NCBI RefSeq assembly: GCF_024199795.1
Contig: NZ_JANADK010000001.1
Coordinates: 4,402,001-4,466,000 of the forward strand
Length of the DNA: 64,000 nucleotides
Source of the DNA: Bradyrhizobium sp. CCGB01
GTDB lineage: Bacteria > Pseudomonadota > Alphaproteobacteria > Rhizobiales > Xanthobacteraceae
Direction of reading: 5' to 3'
The first letter of the stretch is position 1. Every line of letters starts with the position of its first letter. The notes below the pieces were generated by a model that was not told the DNA's origin, did no database searches, and saw only the letters and a list, made by a program, of their open reading frames with translations. Position numbers and translations under genes: made by a program. Positions 10,288-18,732 of this stretch are shown here, piece by piece.

Positions 10288-10743
10288 ATGGGTGTTTCGC
10301 TCGCAGACAACGATGACGACGACGATTTCTCCGAGACGCATGACATCAACGTCACGCCGTTCATCGACGTCATCCTGGTGTTGCTGATCATCTTCATGGT
10401 CGCAGCGCCGCTCTCCACGGTCGACCTGCCGATCGATCTGCCGACGTCGAGCGCCACGCCGCAGAAGAAGCCGGACAAGCCGACCTATCTCAGCATCAAG
10501 CCGGATCTGACGCTTGCCATCGGAGAGAACCCGGTCCACCGGACCGAGCTGATCGGGACGCTCGACGGAATGTCCGACATGGCCAAGGACAAGTACGTTT
10601 TCCTGCGTGCCGATCGTTCGGTGCCGTATGGCGAGTTGATGGGCGTCATGGAGCTCTTGCGTGCGGGCGGCTATACCCGGGTGAAGCTGGTTGCGCTGGA
10701 AGGCGCTCCGGGGATGCCCGCGGCAGGCGCCGCCCAGCCTTAG
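10288..10743 (+). CDS. exbD: TonB-system energiser ExbD
   Basis: This 151-residue protein has a short acidic cytoplasmic N-terminus and one membrane span, HDINVTPFIDVILVLLIIFM. The span holds the essential membrane Asp of ExbD/TolR proteins (FIDVILVLL). A periplasmic domain ends with the YGELMGVMELLRAGGY motif. It partners ExbB as the proton-driven stator of TonB. It lies 3 bases after exbB and 9 bases before tonB. Confidence 0.94.
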   Translation: MGVSLADNDDDDDFSETHDINVTPFIDVILVLLIIFMVAAPLSTVDLPIDLPTSSATPQKKPDKPTYLSIKPDLTLAIGENPVHRTELIGTLDGMSDMAKDKYVFLRADRSVPYGELMGVMELLRAGGYTRVKLVALEGAPGMPAAGAAQP

Positions 10744-10752
10744 AGGCCCGCG

Positions 10753-11568
10753 ATGTCCGACGAACCCAGACCATCCCGGAAGCTTTGGATTTTGGCGGCA
10801 GTGGCGGCGCTCGGACTCCATCTGGGCGGCGCTGCGCTTGCGCTGGCCCATTTGCGAACCGACGATGACGACGATGGCCTTGGCGCGATCGGTGCAGAGT
10901 TCGCCGTGGAGATGGCCTCGCCCAAGGCGCCCGAGACTGATCTGCCGCCCGGGCCCGACAGCGAGGCCATGCAGGAGCAACAGGCGCTTCCCGAGCAAAA
11001 GGCCGAGACCAAGGAGACCGAGCTTCCAAAAGACCAGTCACAGGAGGTCGAGGATCCCGACCGGGTCGTGACCGAGAACAACGCGAAGAAGCCGACGGAA
11101 GACGAACCGAAGATTCAGGCGATTGAAACTCCGGCTGCCGAGGCGTCGCCGAAATCGGTTGCGACGGCACGGCAGACCCTCGATGAGGATGCGCGCGAGG
11201 CCGAGAAGGCGCTGGCGCCTGTCATCGGTATCGGCAAGGACATCTTGAGGATTACGGCGGACTGGAACCGCAAGATCAGCGCGCATCTATCCGCGCACAA
11301 GGTCAATCCGGAGGGCAAGGTGCCCAGTAACCAGACCGCAAAAGTGAGTTTCGCGCTCAACCGAAGGGGGAACGTGATTTCGGTCGACGTCATCGAGTCG
11401 TCCGGGGATGCGGCTTACGACGCCGCCGCGATCTCCATGGTCCACAAGTCCGATCCTTTCCCGATACCGCCTGCCGGGCTGACCGACGATCGGTTCGAAC
11501 GCACCGTCGAGATCATGTTCAAGCCGCCGGACGAGAAGAAAAAGAAGAAGTCGGCTCAGCGCCAGTAG
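10753..11568 (+). CDS. tonB: TonB family protein with acidic linker
   Basis: The 271-residue product begins with a short cytoplasmic piece and one membrane anchor (KLWILAAVAALGLHLGGAALA). A long periplasmic linker follows that is rich in Glu, Asp and Ala rather than the usual Pro-Glu/Pro-Lys repeats. The C-terminal TonB domain contains VSFALNRRGNVISVDVIESSG, split here by strand turns, and PFPIPPAGL. It transmits energy from ExbB/ExbD to the receptor. A lysine-rich tail (EKKKKKS) follows the domain. The last 13 bases overlap the convergent next gene. Confidence 0.88.
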   Translation: MSDEPRPSRKLWILAAVAALGLHLGGAALALAHLRTDDDDDGLGAIGAEFAVEMASPKAPETDLPPGPDSEAMQEQQALPEQKAETKETELPKDQSQEVEDPDRVVTENNAKKPTEDEPKIQAIETPAAEASPKSVATARQTLDEDAREAEKALAPVIGIGKDILRITADWNRKISAHLSAHKVNPEGKVPSNQTAKVSFALNRRGNVISVDVIESSGDAAYDAAAISMVHKSDPFPIPPAGLTDDRFERTVEIMFKPPDEKKKKKSAQRQ

Positions 11569-12041
11569 AGCCGGATCCCGACATAGACCACGACCAGGCA
11601 GGCGAAGATCAGCGCCACCGGCAGCGGCCTTTTCTGGACTGCACCGAACGCCGCCGCTCCGGAGGAGGCAATCTTCTTCGGCTTCGGGGCCGGGCGGCGG
11701 AAAGCGGTAACATTGTCCGCCGCGGTTTCAGGCGCGCGGGGGCGGACGTCGGGCGGGGTTCCCGCGCCGCCCATCTCGGCATAGTAGGCCTTGTAGATCG
11801 CGCCGATGGTGGCCTCGGTGGCCTCGCCCTCGCTCATCTGCGCCAGCAGGTTCTTGTAGCTGGCGAGGAACTCCTGGGCCTCCGGAGGCAGGGCGGATGC
11901 CCCGTTGAGCTTGGCCATCATCTTCCAGGTGGCAAAATCGGCGCGGGCGCGGGTATCGGCGCGTCGCGCGATCAGCATATCGGCAGCTTTGACCAAGTCG
12001 GCCTCGAGCCCTTCGGCGTGTGTTCGGGTGTCGCTGTTCAA
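11556..12041 (-). CDS. Hypothetical C-tail-anchored membrane protein
   Basis: The 161-residue frame opens with TTG at 12041, directly after the stop of the upstream M50 protease gene. The first in-frame ATG is 21 codons later, so the start is uncertain. An acidic helical N-terminal half is followed by a Pro/Ala-rich stretch (about 95-130). One membrane span near the C-terminus follows (LPVALIFACLVVVYVGIRLY), suggesting a cytoplasmic domain anchored by its tail. I recognise no family. Abutting genes suggest co-transcription with the protease. It overlaps tonB by 13 bases tail to tail. Confidence 0.6.
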   Translation of the reverse strand: MNSDTRTHAEGLEADLVKAADMLIARRADTRARADFATWKMMAKLNGASALPPEAQEFLASYKNLLAQMSEGEATEATIGAIYKAYYAEMGGAGTPPDVRPRAPETAADNVTAFRRPAPKPKKIASSGAAAFGAVQKRPLPVALIFACLVVVYVGIRLYWR

Positions 12042-12722
12042 CTACGCATTGCCGGTCAGGAAGAGAACAGCCTGAATCACATAACCGGTCAACGTTCGCA
12101 GTATTGCTGAAATAACATCAAGATTTAGACCGAACTGCGAGCCCGCGAGAGGCAGCAGGATCAACAGGCCGATCAGGATCAACATCCCGAACGGTTCGAG
12201 CCGGGCGAGCGGCATGGCGAGCGGCCGCGGCAACAGCCCGACCGCGACCCGTCCGCCGTCGAGCGGCGGGATCGGCATCATGTTGAACACCGCCAGGATC
12301 GCGTTGATCAGCAGTGCATTCTTGAGGTTATCGAAGATCCATTGGGCGGAGCCGGCCGGCGCCCAGGGCAGGGCGTGGAGGGCGAGGGCCGCCGCGAGCG
12401 CCAGCAGGATGTTGGTGGCCGGCCCGGCCAGTGCGACCCAGACCATGTCGAGCTTCGGGTGGTTCAGCTTGCGGAAATTGACCGGCACCGGCTTGGCATA
12501 GCCGAACAGGAACGGCGAATGCGCGAAAAGCAGCATCGCCGGCAGGATCAAGGTGCCGAACGGGTCGATGTGGCGGAGCGGGTTGAAGCTGACGCGGCCG
12601 AGCTGCCAAGCCGTGTTGTCACCGAGACGGTATGCGACGAAGGCGTGCGCGGCCTCGTGGAAGGTGATGGCGAGCACCAGCGGCAGCACCCACACCGAAA
12701 TGTCATAGAAGGAAACGTTCAC
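12042..12722 (-). CDS. Site-2 protease family (M50) membrane metalloprotease
   Basis: The 226-residue integral membrane protein carries the zinc motif HEAAH (H22, E23, H26) in TM1 and the second metal motif NMMPIPPLDGG in a later span. Both are diagnostic of the compact, PDZ-less M50B rhomboid-sized group. It should cleave substrates within the membrane; the substrate is not predictable from sequence. The ATG at 12722 fits the usual N-terminus. The short gene downstream abuts its stop codon. Confidence 0.9.
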   Translation of the reverse strand: MNVSFYDISVWVLPLVLAITFHEAAHAFVAYRLGDNTAWQLGRVSFNPLRHIDPFGTLILPAMLLFAHSPFLFGYAKPVPVNFRKLNHPKLDMVWVALAGPATNILLALAAALALHALPWAPAGSAQWIFDNLKNALLINAILAVFNMMPIPPLDGGRVAVGLLPRPLAMPLARLEPFGMLILIGLLILLPLAGSQFGLNLDVISAILRTLTGYVIQAVLFLTGNA

Positions 12723-12792
12723 GGCTCGTCCGTCCCGGTTCTGCCTCGCGGCCTTGCAGCCAATCCGGCCAATCCGGTGGTGGGGCGACGCG

Positions 12793-13665
12793 TCAGGTCA
12801 GCATATGGGACGCCGGTTCCGAAATCCCAACCTGTAAATGATCCGCCAGCAGGCCGCCCGCATGCGACAGGTTGCGCGAGCGATGAAGGTGGATGTCCCC
12901 CGCCGGCAGCGGCGGCAGGCCGTCGCCTTCGGAGAGGATGCGCAGGCGAGGGGGCAGGGTGCCGGCTTTCACCACCGTGACCGCGAGGCCCTGGGCCGCG
13001 ATCGCCTCCACCGCTGCAAGCGTCCGGCTGACAAACGCCAGCCGCCACGGCCGGCCGACGGCATCGAGGGCTTCCGCGGCCCATTGCCGGAACAGGCAGC
13101 CCGGCGGGTAGAGCGCGACGGACAGCGTGCCGTGCGCTGCGGCAGGATACGCATTGGCCGCGGCCCAGACCGCTTGCTCGCGCCGGAGCAACTCGCCGTC
13201 GCCGCGTCCTTCCGGGTGCATGGCGATGACGAGGTCATAGGCTTCGCCGAGCCGTGCCGGCATCGTCGCGGTCAGCCCGGTCTCGATCTCGACCCGGATA
13301 TCAGGATGGCTTCGGGCAAAGCTTGCGAGCAAGGGCGGAATGACGATCGTGCCGTAATCATCCATCACGCCGAGACGGACCACGGCGTCGCGCTTGCGCG
13401 TCCGCAGCGCATCGACGGCCTCTGCATTGAGGTCGAGCAGCCGCCTTGCATAAACGAGGAGCTCATCGCCCGCCGCGGTCAGCGCGACGCCGGCTCTGGT
13501 GCGCTGAAACAGCTTTGTGCCGAGCCGCTGCTCCAGACGCCTGATCTGGACGCTGACCGCCGACTGCGTCCGGTTGAGCGTCGCGGCCGCACGCGTGAAC
13601 GAGCGATACTCGGCAACGCTGAGAAAGGCCTTCAGCAGATCGGGATCGAGCGAGGACGCGGTCAT
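12793..13665 (-). CDS. LysR-family transcriptional regulator
   Basis: The 290-residue protein has an N-terminal winged helix-turn-helix (FTRAAATLNRTQSAVSVQIR, about 20-39). A linker helix and the periplasmic-binding-like effector domain follow. It is divergent from the EamA transporter gene with 89 bases between them, the usual arrangement for a LysR regulator and its target. Control of the transporter is therefore the simplest inference. The effector is unknown. Confidence 0.9.
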   Translation of the reverse strand: MTASSLDPDLLKAFLSVAEYRSFTRAAATLNRTQSAVSVQIRRLEQRLGTKLFQRTRAGVALTAAGDELLVYARRLLDLNAEAVDALRTRKRDAVVRLGVMDDYGTIVIPPLLASFARSHPDIRVEIETGLTATMPARLGEAYDLVIAMHPEGRGDGELLRREQAVWAAANAYPAAAHGTLSVALYPPGCLFRQWAAEALDAVGRPWRLAFVSRTLAAVEAIAAQGLAVTVVKAGTLPPRLRILSEGDGLPPLPAGDIHLHRSRNLSHAGGLLADHLQVGISEPASHMLT

Positions 13666-13754
13666 GACGAAATCTTATCCCGGCATGACGGAAATTCCAT
13701 TCCCTGTTTCGGCGCGCCTCGTATGCTGCGTTCAAGGCATTGGCGGGAGGACGT

Positions 13755-14654
13755 GTGGGCGAAATTTCTGGCGTTCTGGCCGCCGTGCTGTCGAGCGGCC
13801 TTGGCGGCACCTCGATCGGCGCCACGCGTTATCTCGTGAGCAGCCTCGATCCACTGGCAATCGGCTCGTTCCGCTTCGGCATCGGCCTTCTCCTGCTGCT
13901 GCCGCTGACGCTGCTGCGCGGCGATCGCTGGCCGGGGCGAGGGGACTGGGCCGCCGCCATCGGGCTCGGCGTTCTGTTCTTCGCCCTGTTTCCGATCCTG
14001 TTCAATGCATCGCTGATCTTCACGACCGCGGCGCGCGGCGCGCTCGCCTTGTCGACGCTTCCGCTGCTGTCGCTGGTGATCGGGGCCGCGCTCGGTGCCG
14101 AAGTGCTGACCTGGCGCAAATCAATCGGTGTCGTGATCGCAACTTGCGGGGTTGCCGTCGCGCTTCTCTCCGACCTGACCTCGGCACCGTCAGGCGCCTG
14201 GCGCGGTGATCTCCTGATGATGGCGGCAGCGCTGTGCATGGCGCTCTACGGCATCTGGTCGAAGCCGCTGATCCGGCGCTCCGGGCCGATCGCCTTCACC
14301 ACGGTGAGCATGGCGGCGGGCGCGGCCTGCCTCATCTTGCTGTCTTGCGTCCGCGGCAGTTTTGCGCCCGTGGCCGGCTTCGGCACGCCGCAATGGCTGG
14401 CGGCCCTCTATCTCGGCGCCTTCGGCGCGGCGCTGACCTTCTATCTCTGGGCCTTCGCGCTGGAGCGGACGACGCCCACGCGCGTCGCGATCTCTGTGAC
14501 GGTCAATCCGATCACGGCATCGCTGGTCGGGGCCTGGCTGCTGAACGAGCCGCTGCGCTGGAATCTGGCAGCCGGCATCGTCGCGGTCTTTGCCGGGATC
14601 TGGATCGCGACGACAACGGGACGGCGCGTTGAAACGGCCGGCGCCTCAGGCTGA
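13755..14654 (+). CDS. EamA/DMT-superfamily exporter
   Basis: I choose the GTG at 13755, giving 299 residues, because GGGAGG at 13745-13750 is well placed for it. The frame is also open to a TTG at 13740. Ten hydrophobic spans in two EamA repeats are evident (SGLGGTSIGATRYLVSSLDP at the start of repeat 1; GDLLMMAAALCMALYGIWSK at the start of repeat 2). The family exports small metabolites such as amino acids. It probably pairs with the divergent LysR gene. Confidence 0.87.
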   Translation: MGEISGVLAAVLSSGLGGTSIGATRYLVSSLDPLAIGSFRFGIGLLLLLPLTLLRGDRWPGRGDWAAAIGLGVLFFALFPILFNASLIFTTAARGALALSTLPLLSLVIGAALGAEVLTWRKSIGVVIATCGVAVALLSDLTSAPSGAWRGDLLMMAAALCMALYGIWSKPLIRRSGPIAFTTVSMAAGAACLILLSCVRGSFAPVAGFGTPQWLAALYLGAFGAALTFYLWAFALERTTPTRVAISVTVNPITASLVGAWLLNEPLRWNLAAGIVAVFAGIWIATTTGRRVETAGASG

Positions 14655-14662
14655 TCGCCACA

Positions 14663-15055
14663 TCACGTCGGGATGGTCGTTTGATATTGCGTCAGGCCGT
14701 CGTCGAGTTTCAGCCACGCCAGCTTCTCCGAGACCCAGATGTGCTCGGTCGGCGCAAAGGCGTTGCGGTCGTCGAAGGTCGTGAGCGACACGCCCGCCAG
14801 CGTGCCGTTACGGCGCCAGGCGAACAGGCGCGTGCCGCAGCGCTTGCAGAACACGCGATCGATGTTCTCGGACGACGCATAGCGGTCGGTCTCGCCCTCG
14901 ACCGTCAGAGCGCGCTGGTCGAACTGCGCGCGGGCGAAATAGGGCGAGCCCATCGCCTTCTGACAGAGGCGGCAATGGCAGACGCGCACGTTGAGCGGCT
15001 CGCCCTCCGCCTTGAACCGCACCGCGCCACACAGGCATCCGCCTTCCCGGATCAT
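14663..15055 (-). CDS. GFA/CENP-V family zinc protein
   Basis: The start is the ATG at 15055 (MIREGGCLCGAVRF), giving 130 residues; an upstream frame extension would run into the SDR gene. Zinc ligands are clear: CLCGAVRF, CHCRLCQK and FCKRCGTRLF. The fold is that of the glutathione-dependent formaldehyde-activating (GFA) family. Most members have no proven formaldehyde activity, so only the family is assigned. It lies 7 bases downstream of the SDR and may be co-transcribed with it. Confidence 0.88.
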   Translation of the reverse strand: MIREGGCLCGAVRFKAEGEPLNVRVCHCRLCQKAMGSPYFARAQFDQRALTVEGETDRYASSENIDRVFCKRCGTRLFAWRRNGTLAGVSLTTFDDRNAFAPTEHIWVSEKLAWLKLDDGLTQYQTTIPT

Positions 15056-15062
15056 GGTGTCC

Positions 15063-15809
15063 TCAATAGGTCGCCCGTCCGCCGGAAATATCAAACACCG
15101 CGCCGGTCGAGAACGCGCAGTCCTCGGATGCGAGCCAGGCCGCCATCGCGGCGAGCTCCTCCACCAGCACGAAGCGCGCCTTCGGGATCTTCGAGAGCAT
15201 GAAGTCGATATGCTGCTGCGTCATCTGGTCGAAGATCGCGGTCTTCGCCGCCGCCGGCGTCACCGCGTTGACGAGGATGTCGTGCGCGGCGAGCTCCTTG
15301 CCGAGCGATTTCGTCAGCGCGATCAGTCCGGCCTTGGACGCCGAATAGTGCGAGGCGTTGGGATTGCCCTCCTTGCCGGCGATCGAGGCGATGTTCACGA
15401 TCCGCCCGTATTTCTGCTTGAGCATCGTCGGCACGATCGCCTTGCAGCAGATGAAGGGGCCGTCGAGGTTGATGCGCAGAACCTTCCGCCATTCCTCGAG
15501 ATCGGTCTCCCAGACCGGCTTGTTGACGCCGGCGATGCCGGCATTGTTGACGAGGATGTCGATCTTGCCGAAGGCGGCGAGCGTCGCATCGCGCGCCTGC
15601 TCGACGCCTGCGGCGTCGGTGACGTCGACCTTGAAGACGCGAACGTTCTCGCTGATCTCACGGGCGGTCTTCTCGGCGAGGGCCGAGTCGAAATCCCAGA
15701 TCGCGACCTTGGCGCCTGATGCAACGAAGCGCTGGGTGATGGCGCGGCCAAAGCCCTGCGCGCCACCGGTGACGACAGCGACGCGGTCGTTGAGATCGAT
15801 CTTGTTCAT
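15063..15809 (-). CDS. Short-chain dehydrogenase/reductase (sugar-dehydrogenase-like)
   Basis: This 248-residue classical SDR has the cofactor motif TGGAQGFG (about 14-21). Asp in the VAIWDFD position favours NAD. It also has NNAG and the active-site YSASK. Close neighbours in the family oxidise sugars, polyols or 3-oxoacyl substrates. Placed next to a sugar-acid dehydratase and a 2-keto-3-deoxy acid dehydrogenase-like SDR, a sugar or aldonate dehydrogenase role is an inference. It lies downstream of that SDR, separated by a 100-base palindromic repeat. Confidence 0.8.
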   Translation of the reverse strand: MNKIDLNDRVAVVTGGAQGFGRAITQRFVASGAKVAIWDFDSALAEKTAREISENVRVFKVDVTDAAGVEQARDATLAAFGKIDILVNNAGIAGVNKPVWETDLEEWRKVLRINLDGPFICCKAIVPTMLKQKYGRIVNIASIAGKEGNPNASHYSASKAGLIALTKSLGKELAAHDILVNAVTPAAAKTAIFDQMTQQHIDFMLSKIPKARFVLVEELAAMAAWLASEDCAFSTGAVFDISGGRATY

Positions 15810-15828
15810 TGAAAAATCCCCTTATCTA

Positions 15829-15930
15829 TCCCTCATGGTGAGGAGCGCGCACTCGGCGCGCGTCTCGAACCATAGAGCCCGTGGCCCATCCCTCGAGACG
15901 GCGCTGTCGCGCCTCCTCGGGATGAGGAGT
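15829..15930. repeat. Intergenic palindromic repeat, CCTCATGGTGAGG type
   Basis: An imperfect compound palindrome fills the gap between two SDR genes. It opens with CCTCATGGTGAGGAGCGCGC, has GCGCGTCTCGAACCAT and CATCCCTCGAGACG cores, and closes with CCTCGGGATGAGG. I recall this as a high-copy intergenic element in Bradyrhizobium and Rhodopseudomonas. It can fold into a strong hairpin. Confidence 0.7.
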
Positions 15931-15933
15931 TGA

Positions 15934-16665
15934 TCAGAGCATGTAGCCGCCGTCGACGACGAGGTCGACGCCGGTGGTGAAGGCGCTTTCGTCGCTGCCA
16001 AGATAGACCGCCATGGATGCGATTTCGTCGGCGGTGCCGAGCCGGCCCATCTTCTGGCGGGAGACGAACATTTCCTTGCCCTGCGGACCTTGCGCTGCGG
16101 CGCGGTCGAGCATCGACGGGGTCTCGACGGTGCCGGGGCAGATCGAGTTGCAGCGGATGCCCTTGGTGATGAAGTCGAGCGCGACCGCGCGCGTCAGCAG
16201 CGACACTGCCGCCTTCGAGGCGCTGTAGACATAACGGTTGGCCGGCGGCCGCAGCGCCGCGCAGGACGAGATGTTGACGATGCTGCCGCCGCCGCCCGCC
16301 AGCATCTCGGGCAGGAACGCCCTGATGGTCCGGTGCATCGACTTGACGTTGAGATCGAACGAGAAGTCGAAATCCTCTTCCGAGCACTCCAGGATGGTGC
16401 CGTGGTGCACGAAGCCCGCCGCGTTGAGCAGGATGTCGACCTTGCCAATACGCTTGGCGAAGGCGTTGACGTCGGCGGTGTTGCGGACGTCGAGCTTCGC
16501 GACCTCGGCGATGCCTTCCTTGGCCAGGCTCGCGATGCCGCTCTCGTTGATGTCGGTCGCGATTACGGTTGCGCCCTCACGCGCGAAGGCAATGGCGCAT
16601 GCGCGCCCGATGCCTGCCGCAGCAGCCGTGACGACGGCGCGCTTTCCTTTGAGGCGGTCTGCCAT
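15934..16665 (-). CDS. SDR, 2-keto-3-deoxy-L-fuconate dehydrogenase-like
   Basis: The ATG at 16665 has a strong Shine-Dalgarno sequence (GGAGAAGAAGAAC) and gives 243 residues; the longer open frame upstream covers a repeat and is rejected. Motifs are TAAAAGIG, an NAD-type acidic residue (VIATDINESG), NAAG and YVYSASK. Overall it resembles the 2-keto-3-deoxy-L-fuconate dehydrogenase / BDH2 group of SDRs. These oxidise a 2-keto-3-deoxy sugar acid to a 2,4-diketo acid. It is the next gene downstream of the IlvD/Edd dehydratase, which would make exactly that type of substrate. Confidence 0.82.
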   Translation of the reverse strand: MADRLKGKRAVVTAAAAGIGRACAIAFAREGATVIATDINESGIASLAKEGIAEVAKLDVRNTADVNAFAKRIGKVDILLNAAGFVHHGTILECSEEDFDFSFDLNVKSMHRTIRAFLPEMLAGGGGSIVNISSCAALRPPANRYVYSASKAAVSLLTRAVALDFITKGIRCNSICPGTVETPSMLDRAAAQGPQGKEMFVSRQKMGRLGTADEIASMAVYLGSDESAFTTGVDLVVDGGYML

Positions 16666-16695
16666 GTTCTTCTTCTCCTCGATTTCCTCATTGCC

Positions 16696-16770
16696 GTAGC
16701 CCGGATGAGCGCGCGAGCGCGATATCCGGGAGCGGATGTCCCGGGTGTCGCTTCGCTCACCCGGGCCACG
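16696..16770. repeat. Intergenic palindromic repeat, GTAGCCCGGATGAGCG type
   Basis: The element begins GTAGCCCGGATGAGCGCG, passes through GATATCCGGGAGCGGATG, and ends TCGCTTCGCTCACCCGGGCCACG. The two ends are complementary. I recall it as a common short intergenic repeat of Bradyrhizobium. It separates the dehydratase from the downstream SDR and may modulate readthrough. Confidence 0.7.
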
Positions 16771-16780
16771 TATGCCTGCT

Positions 16781-18610
16781 TCAGTGATTATCCCGCGCCA
16801 CACCAAAGGTGCCGGCGACGTTCTGGTAGCGCGTGGCGAGCTCCATGCAGGCGCCGGTCGACTGCTGGCCGACGGTGTTGCGATAGATCTCCTGCCACGG
16901 CGTCTGGTTCGCCGGATGCTTGAAGCCGCCATCGGCCATCAGCTCGGCGTGGCGCTTCTTCACCTCGTCGTCCGAAATGAGAATATTGGCGCTGCCCTTG
17001 TTCAGGTCGATGCGCACCTTGTCACCGGTCCTGAGGATCGCGAGACCGCCATTGGCGGCGGCTTCCGGCGAGGCGTTCAGGATCGAGGGCGAGCCCGAGG
17101 TGCCGGACTGGCGGCCGTCGCCGATGCAGGGCAGGGACAGGATGCCGCGTTTGATCAGCGCCGCTGGCGGCTGCATGTTCACGACCTCGGCGCCGCCGGG
17201 ATAACCGATCGGGCCGGTGCCGCGGATGAACAGCACGCAGCGTTCGTCGATGTCCAGCGAGGCATCGTCGATCCGCTCGTGATAATCCTCGGGACCCTCG
17301 AACACGATGGCGCGGCCCTCGAAGGCGTTGAGATCCGCAGGGTTGCTCAGATAGCGGTCGCGGAATTCCTTGGAGATCACGCTGGTCTTCATGATCGCGG
17401 AATCGAATAGATTGCCCTTCAGCACCAGGAAGCCGGCATCCTTCACCAGCGGCTTGTCGTAGCTCCAGATCACGTCGTTGTCGGGGACCGGCGCATGCTT
17501 GCAGTTCTCGCCGATGCCGCGGCCGTTGACCGTGACCGCGTCCTCGTGGATGCGCTTGTGCTTCATCAATTCGCGCACCACCGCCGGCACGCCGCCGGCG
17601 CGGTGGAATTCCTCGCCGAGATAGAACCCGGCCGGCTGCATGTTGACCAGCAGCGGCACGTCATGGCCGACCTTCTGCCAGTCGTCGATCGACAGCTCGA
17701 CGCCGATGTGGCGGGCCAGCGCATTGATGTGGATCGGCGCGTTGGTCGAGCCGCCGATCGCCGAGTTGATCACGATGCAGTTCTCGAACGCCTTGCGGGT
17801 CAGGATGTCCGAGGGCTTGAGGTCTTCCCAGACCATGTCGACGATGCGTTTTCCCGTCTCATAGGCGATCTGGCCGCGCTCGCGATAGGGCGCGGGGATC
17901 GCCGAGCAGCCCGGCAGCGAGAAGCCGAGCGCTTCGGCAAGCCCGTTCATGGTCGAGGCGGTGCCCATGGTGTTGCAATGGCCGACCGACGGTGCCGAGG
18001 AGGCCACGATCTCCATGAACTCTTCATAGTCGATCTCGCCGGCGGCGAGGCGCTCGCGCGACTTCCAGACGATGGTGCCGGAGCCGGTGCGCTCGCCGGC
18101 ATGCCAGCCGTTCAGCATCGGGCCGCCCGACAGCACGATCGCGGGCAGGTTCACGGTCGCCGCCGCCATCATGCAGGCCGGCGTGGTCTTGTCGCAGCCG
18201 GTGGTCAGCACCACGCCGTCGAGCGGGTAGCCGTAGAGGATCTCGACCAGGCCGAGATAGGCGAGGTTGCGGTCGAGCGCCGCGGTCGGGCGCTTGCCGG
18301 TCTCCTGGATCGGGTGGGTCGGAAATTCCATCGCAATGCCGCCGGCTTCGCGGATGCCTTCGCGGACGCGGTGGGCCAGCTCGATATGGTGCCGGTTGCA
18401 GGGGGAGAGGTCGTTGCCGGTCTGGGCGATGCCGATGATCGGCTTGCCGGACTGGAGTTCGGCGCGGGTGAGGCCGTAATTCAGGTAGCGCTCCATATAG
18501 AGCGCGGTCATGCCCGGATTATGCGGATTGTTGAACCATTCCTGCGAACGGAGGTGGCGGCGAGCGCCGTTGCCGGCGGGCGCGTGCCCATTGGTTGGTT
18601 TTTTTGTCAT
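16781..18610 (-). CDS. IlvD/Edd-family sugar-acid dehydratase (L-arabinonate/D-xylonate dehydratase type)
   Basis: The start is the ATG at 18610 behind GCAGGAGAAACC, giving 609 residues. The [2Fe-2S] ligands are C71 (NDLSPCNRH), C139 ([10 protein letters not shown]) and C212 (VGHCNTMG). K141 in the CDKT motif is the expected Mg-binding lysine. The cysteine spacing is what I recall for Rhizobium L-arabinonate dehydratase, which separates it from DHAD (IlvD) and Edd. It removes water from an aldonate to give a 2-keto-3-deoxy acid. The exact sugar acid is not determined. A LacI-type operator lies 138 bases upstream. Confidence 0.9.
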   Translation of the reverse strand: MTKKPTNGHAPAGNGARRHLRSQEWFNNPHNPGMTALYMERYLNYGLTRAELQSGKPIIGIAQTGNDLSPCNRHHIELAHRVREGIREAGGIAMEFPTHPIQETGKRPTAALDRNLAYLGLVEILYGYPLDGVVLTTGCDKTTPACMMAAATVNLPAIVLSGGPMLNGWHAGERTGSGTIVWKSRERLAAGEIDYEEFMEIVASSAPSVGHCNTMGTASTMNGLAEALGFSLPGCSAIPAPYRERGQIAYETGKRIVDMVWEDLKPSDILTRKAFENCIVINSAIGGSTNAPIHINALARHIGVELSIDDWQKVGHDVPLLVNMQPAGFYLGEEFHRAGGVPAVVRELMKHKRIHEDAVTVNGRGIGENCKHAPVPDNDVIWSYDKPLVKDAGFLVLKGNLFDSAIMKTSVISKEFRDRYLSNPADLNAFEGRAIVFEGPEDYHERIDDASLDIDERCVLFIRGTGPIGYPGGAEVVNMQPPAALIKRGILSLPCIGDGRQSGTSGSPSILNASPEAAANGGLAILRTGDKVRIDLNKGSANILISDDEVKKRHAELMADGGFKHPANQTPWQEIYRNTVGQQSTGACMELATRYQNVAGTFGVARDNH

Positions 18611-18732
18611 TGGTTTCTCCTGCAATGCAAACGCACTGGCGTCCGTCTCATGGTGTCGGCTTGTGCGATGCCCAACGGCGCGAGCGATGATCTGCTGTCC
18701 CGCTGGCGGGTCGTTTCCTCACAAGTGCGATA

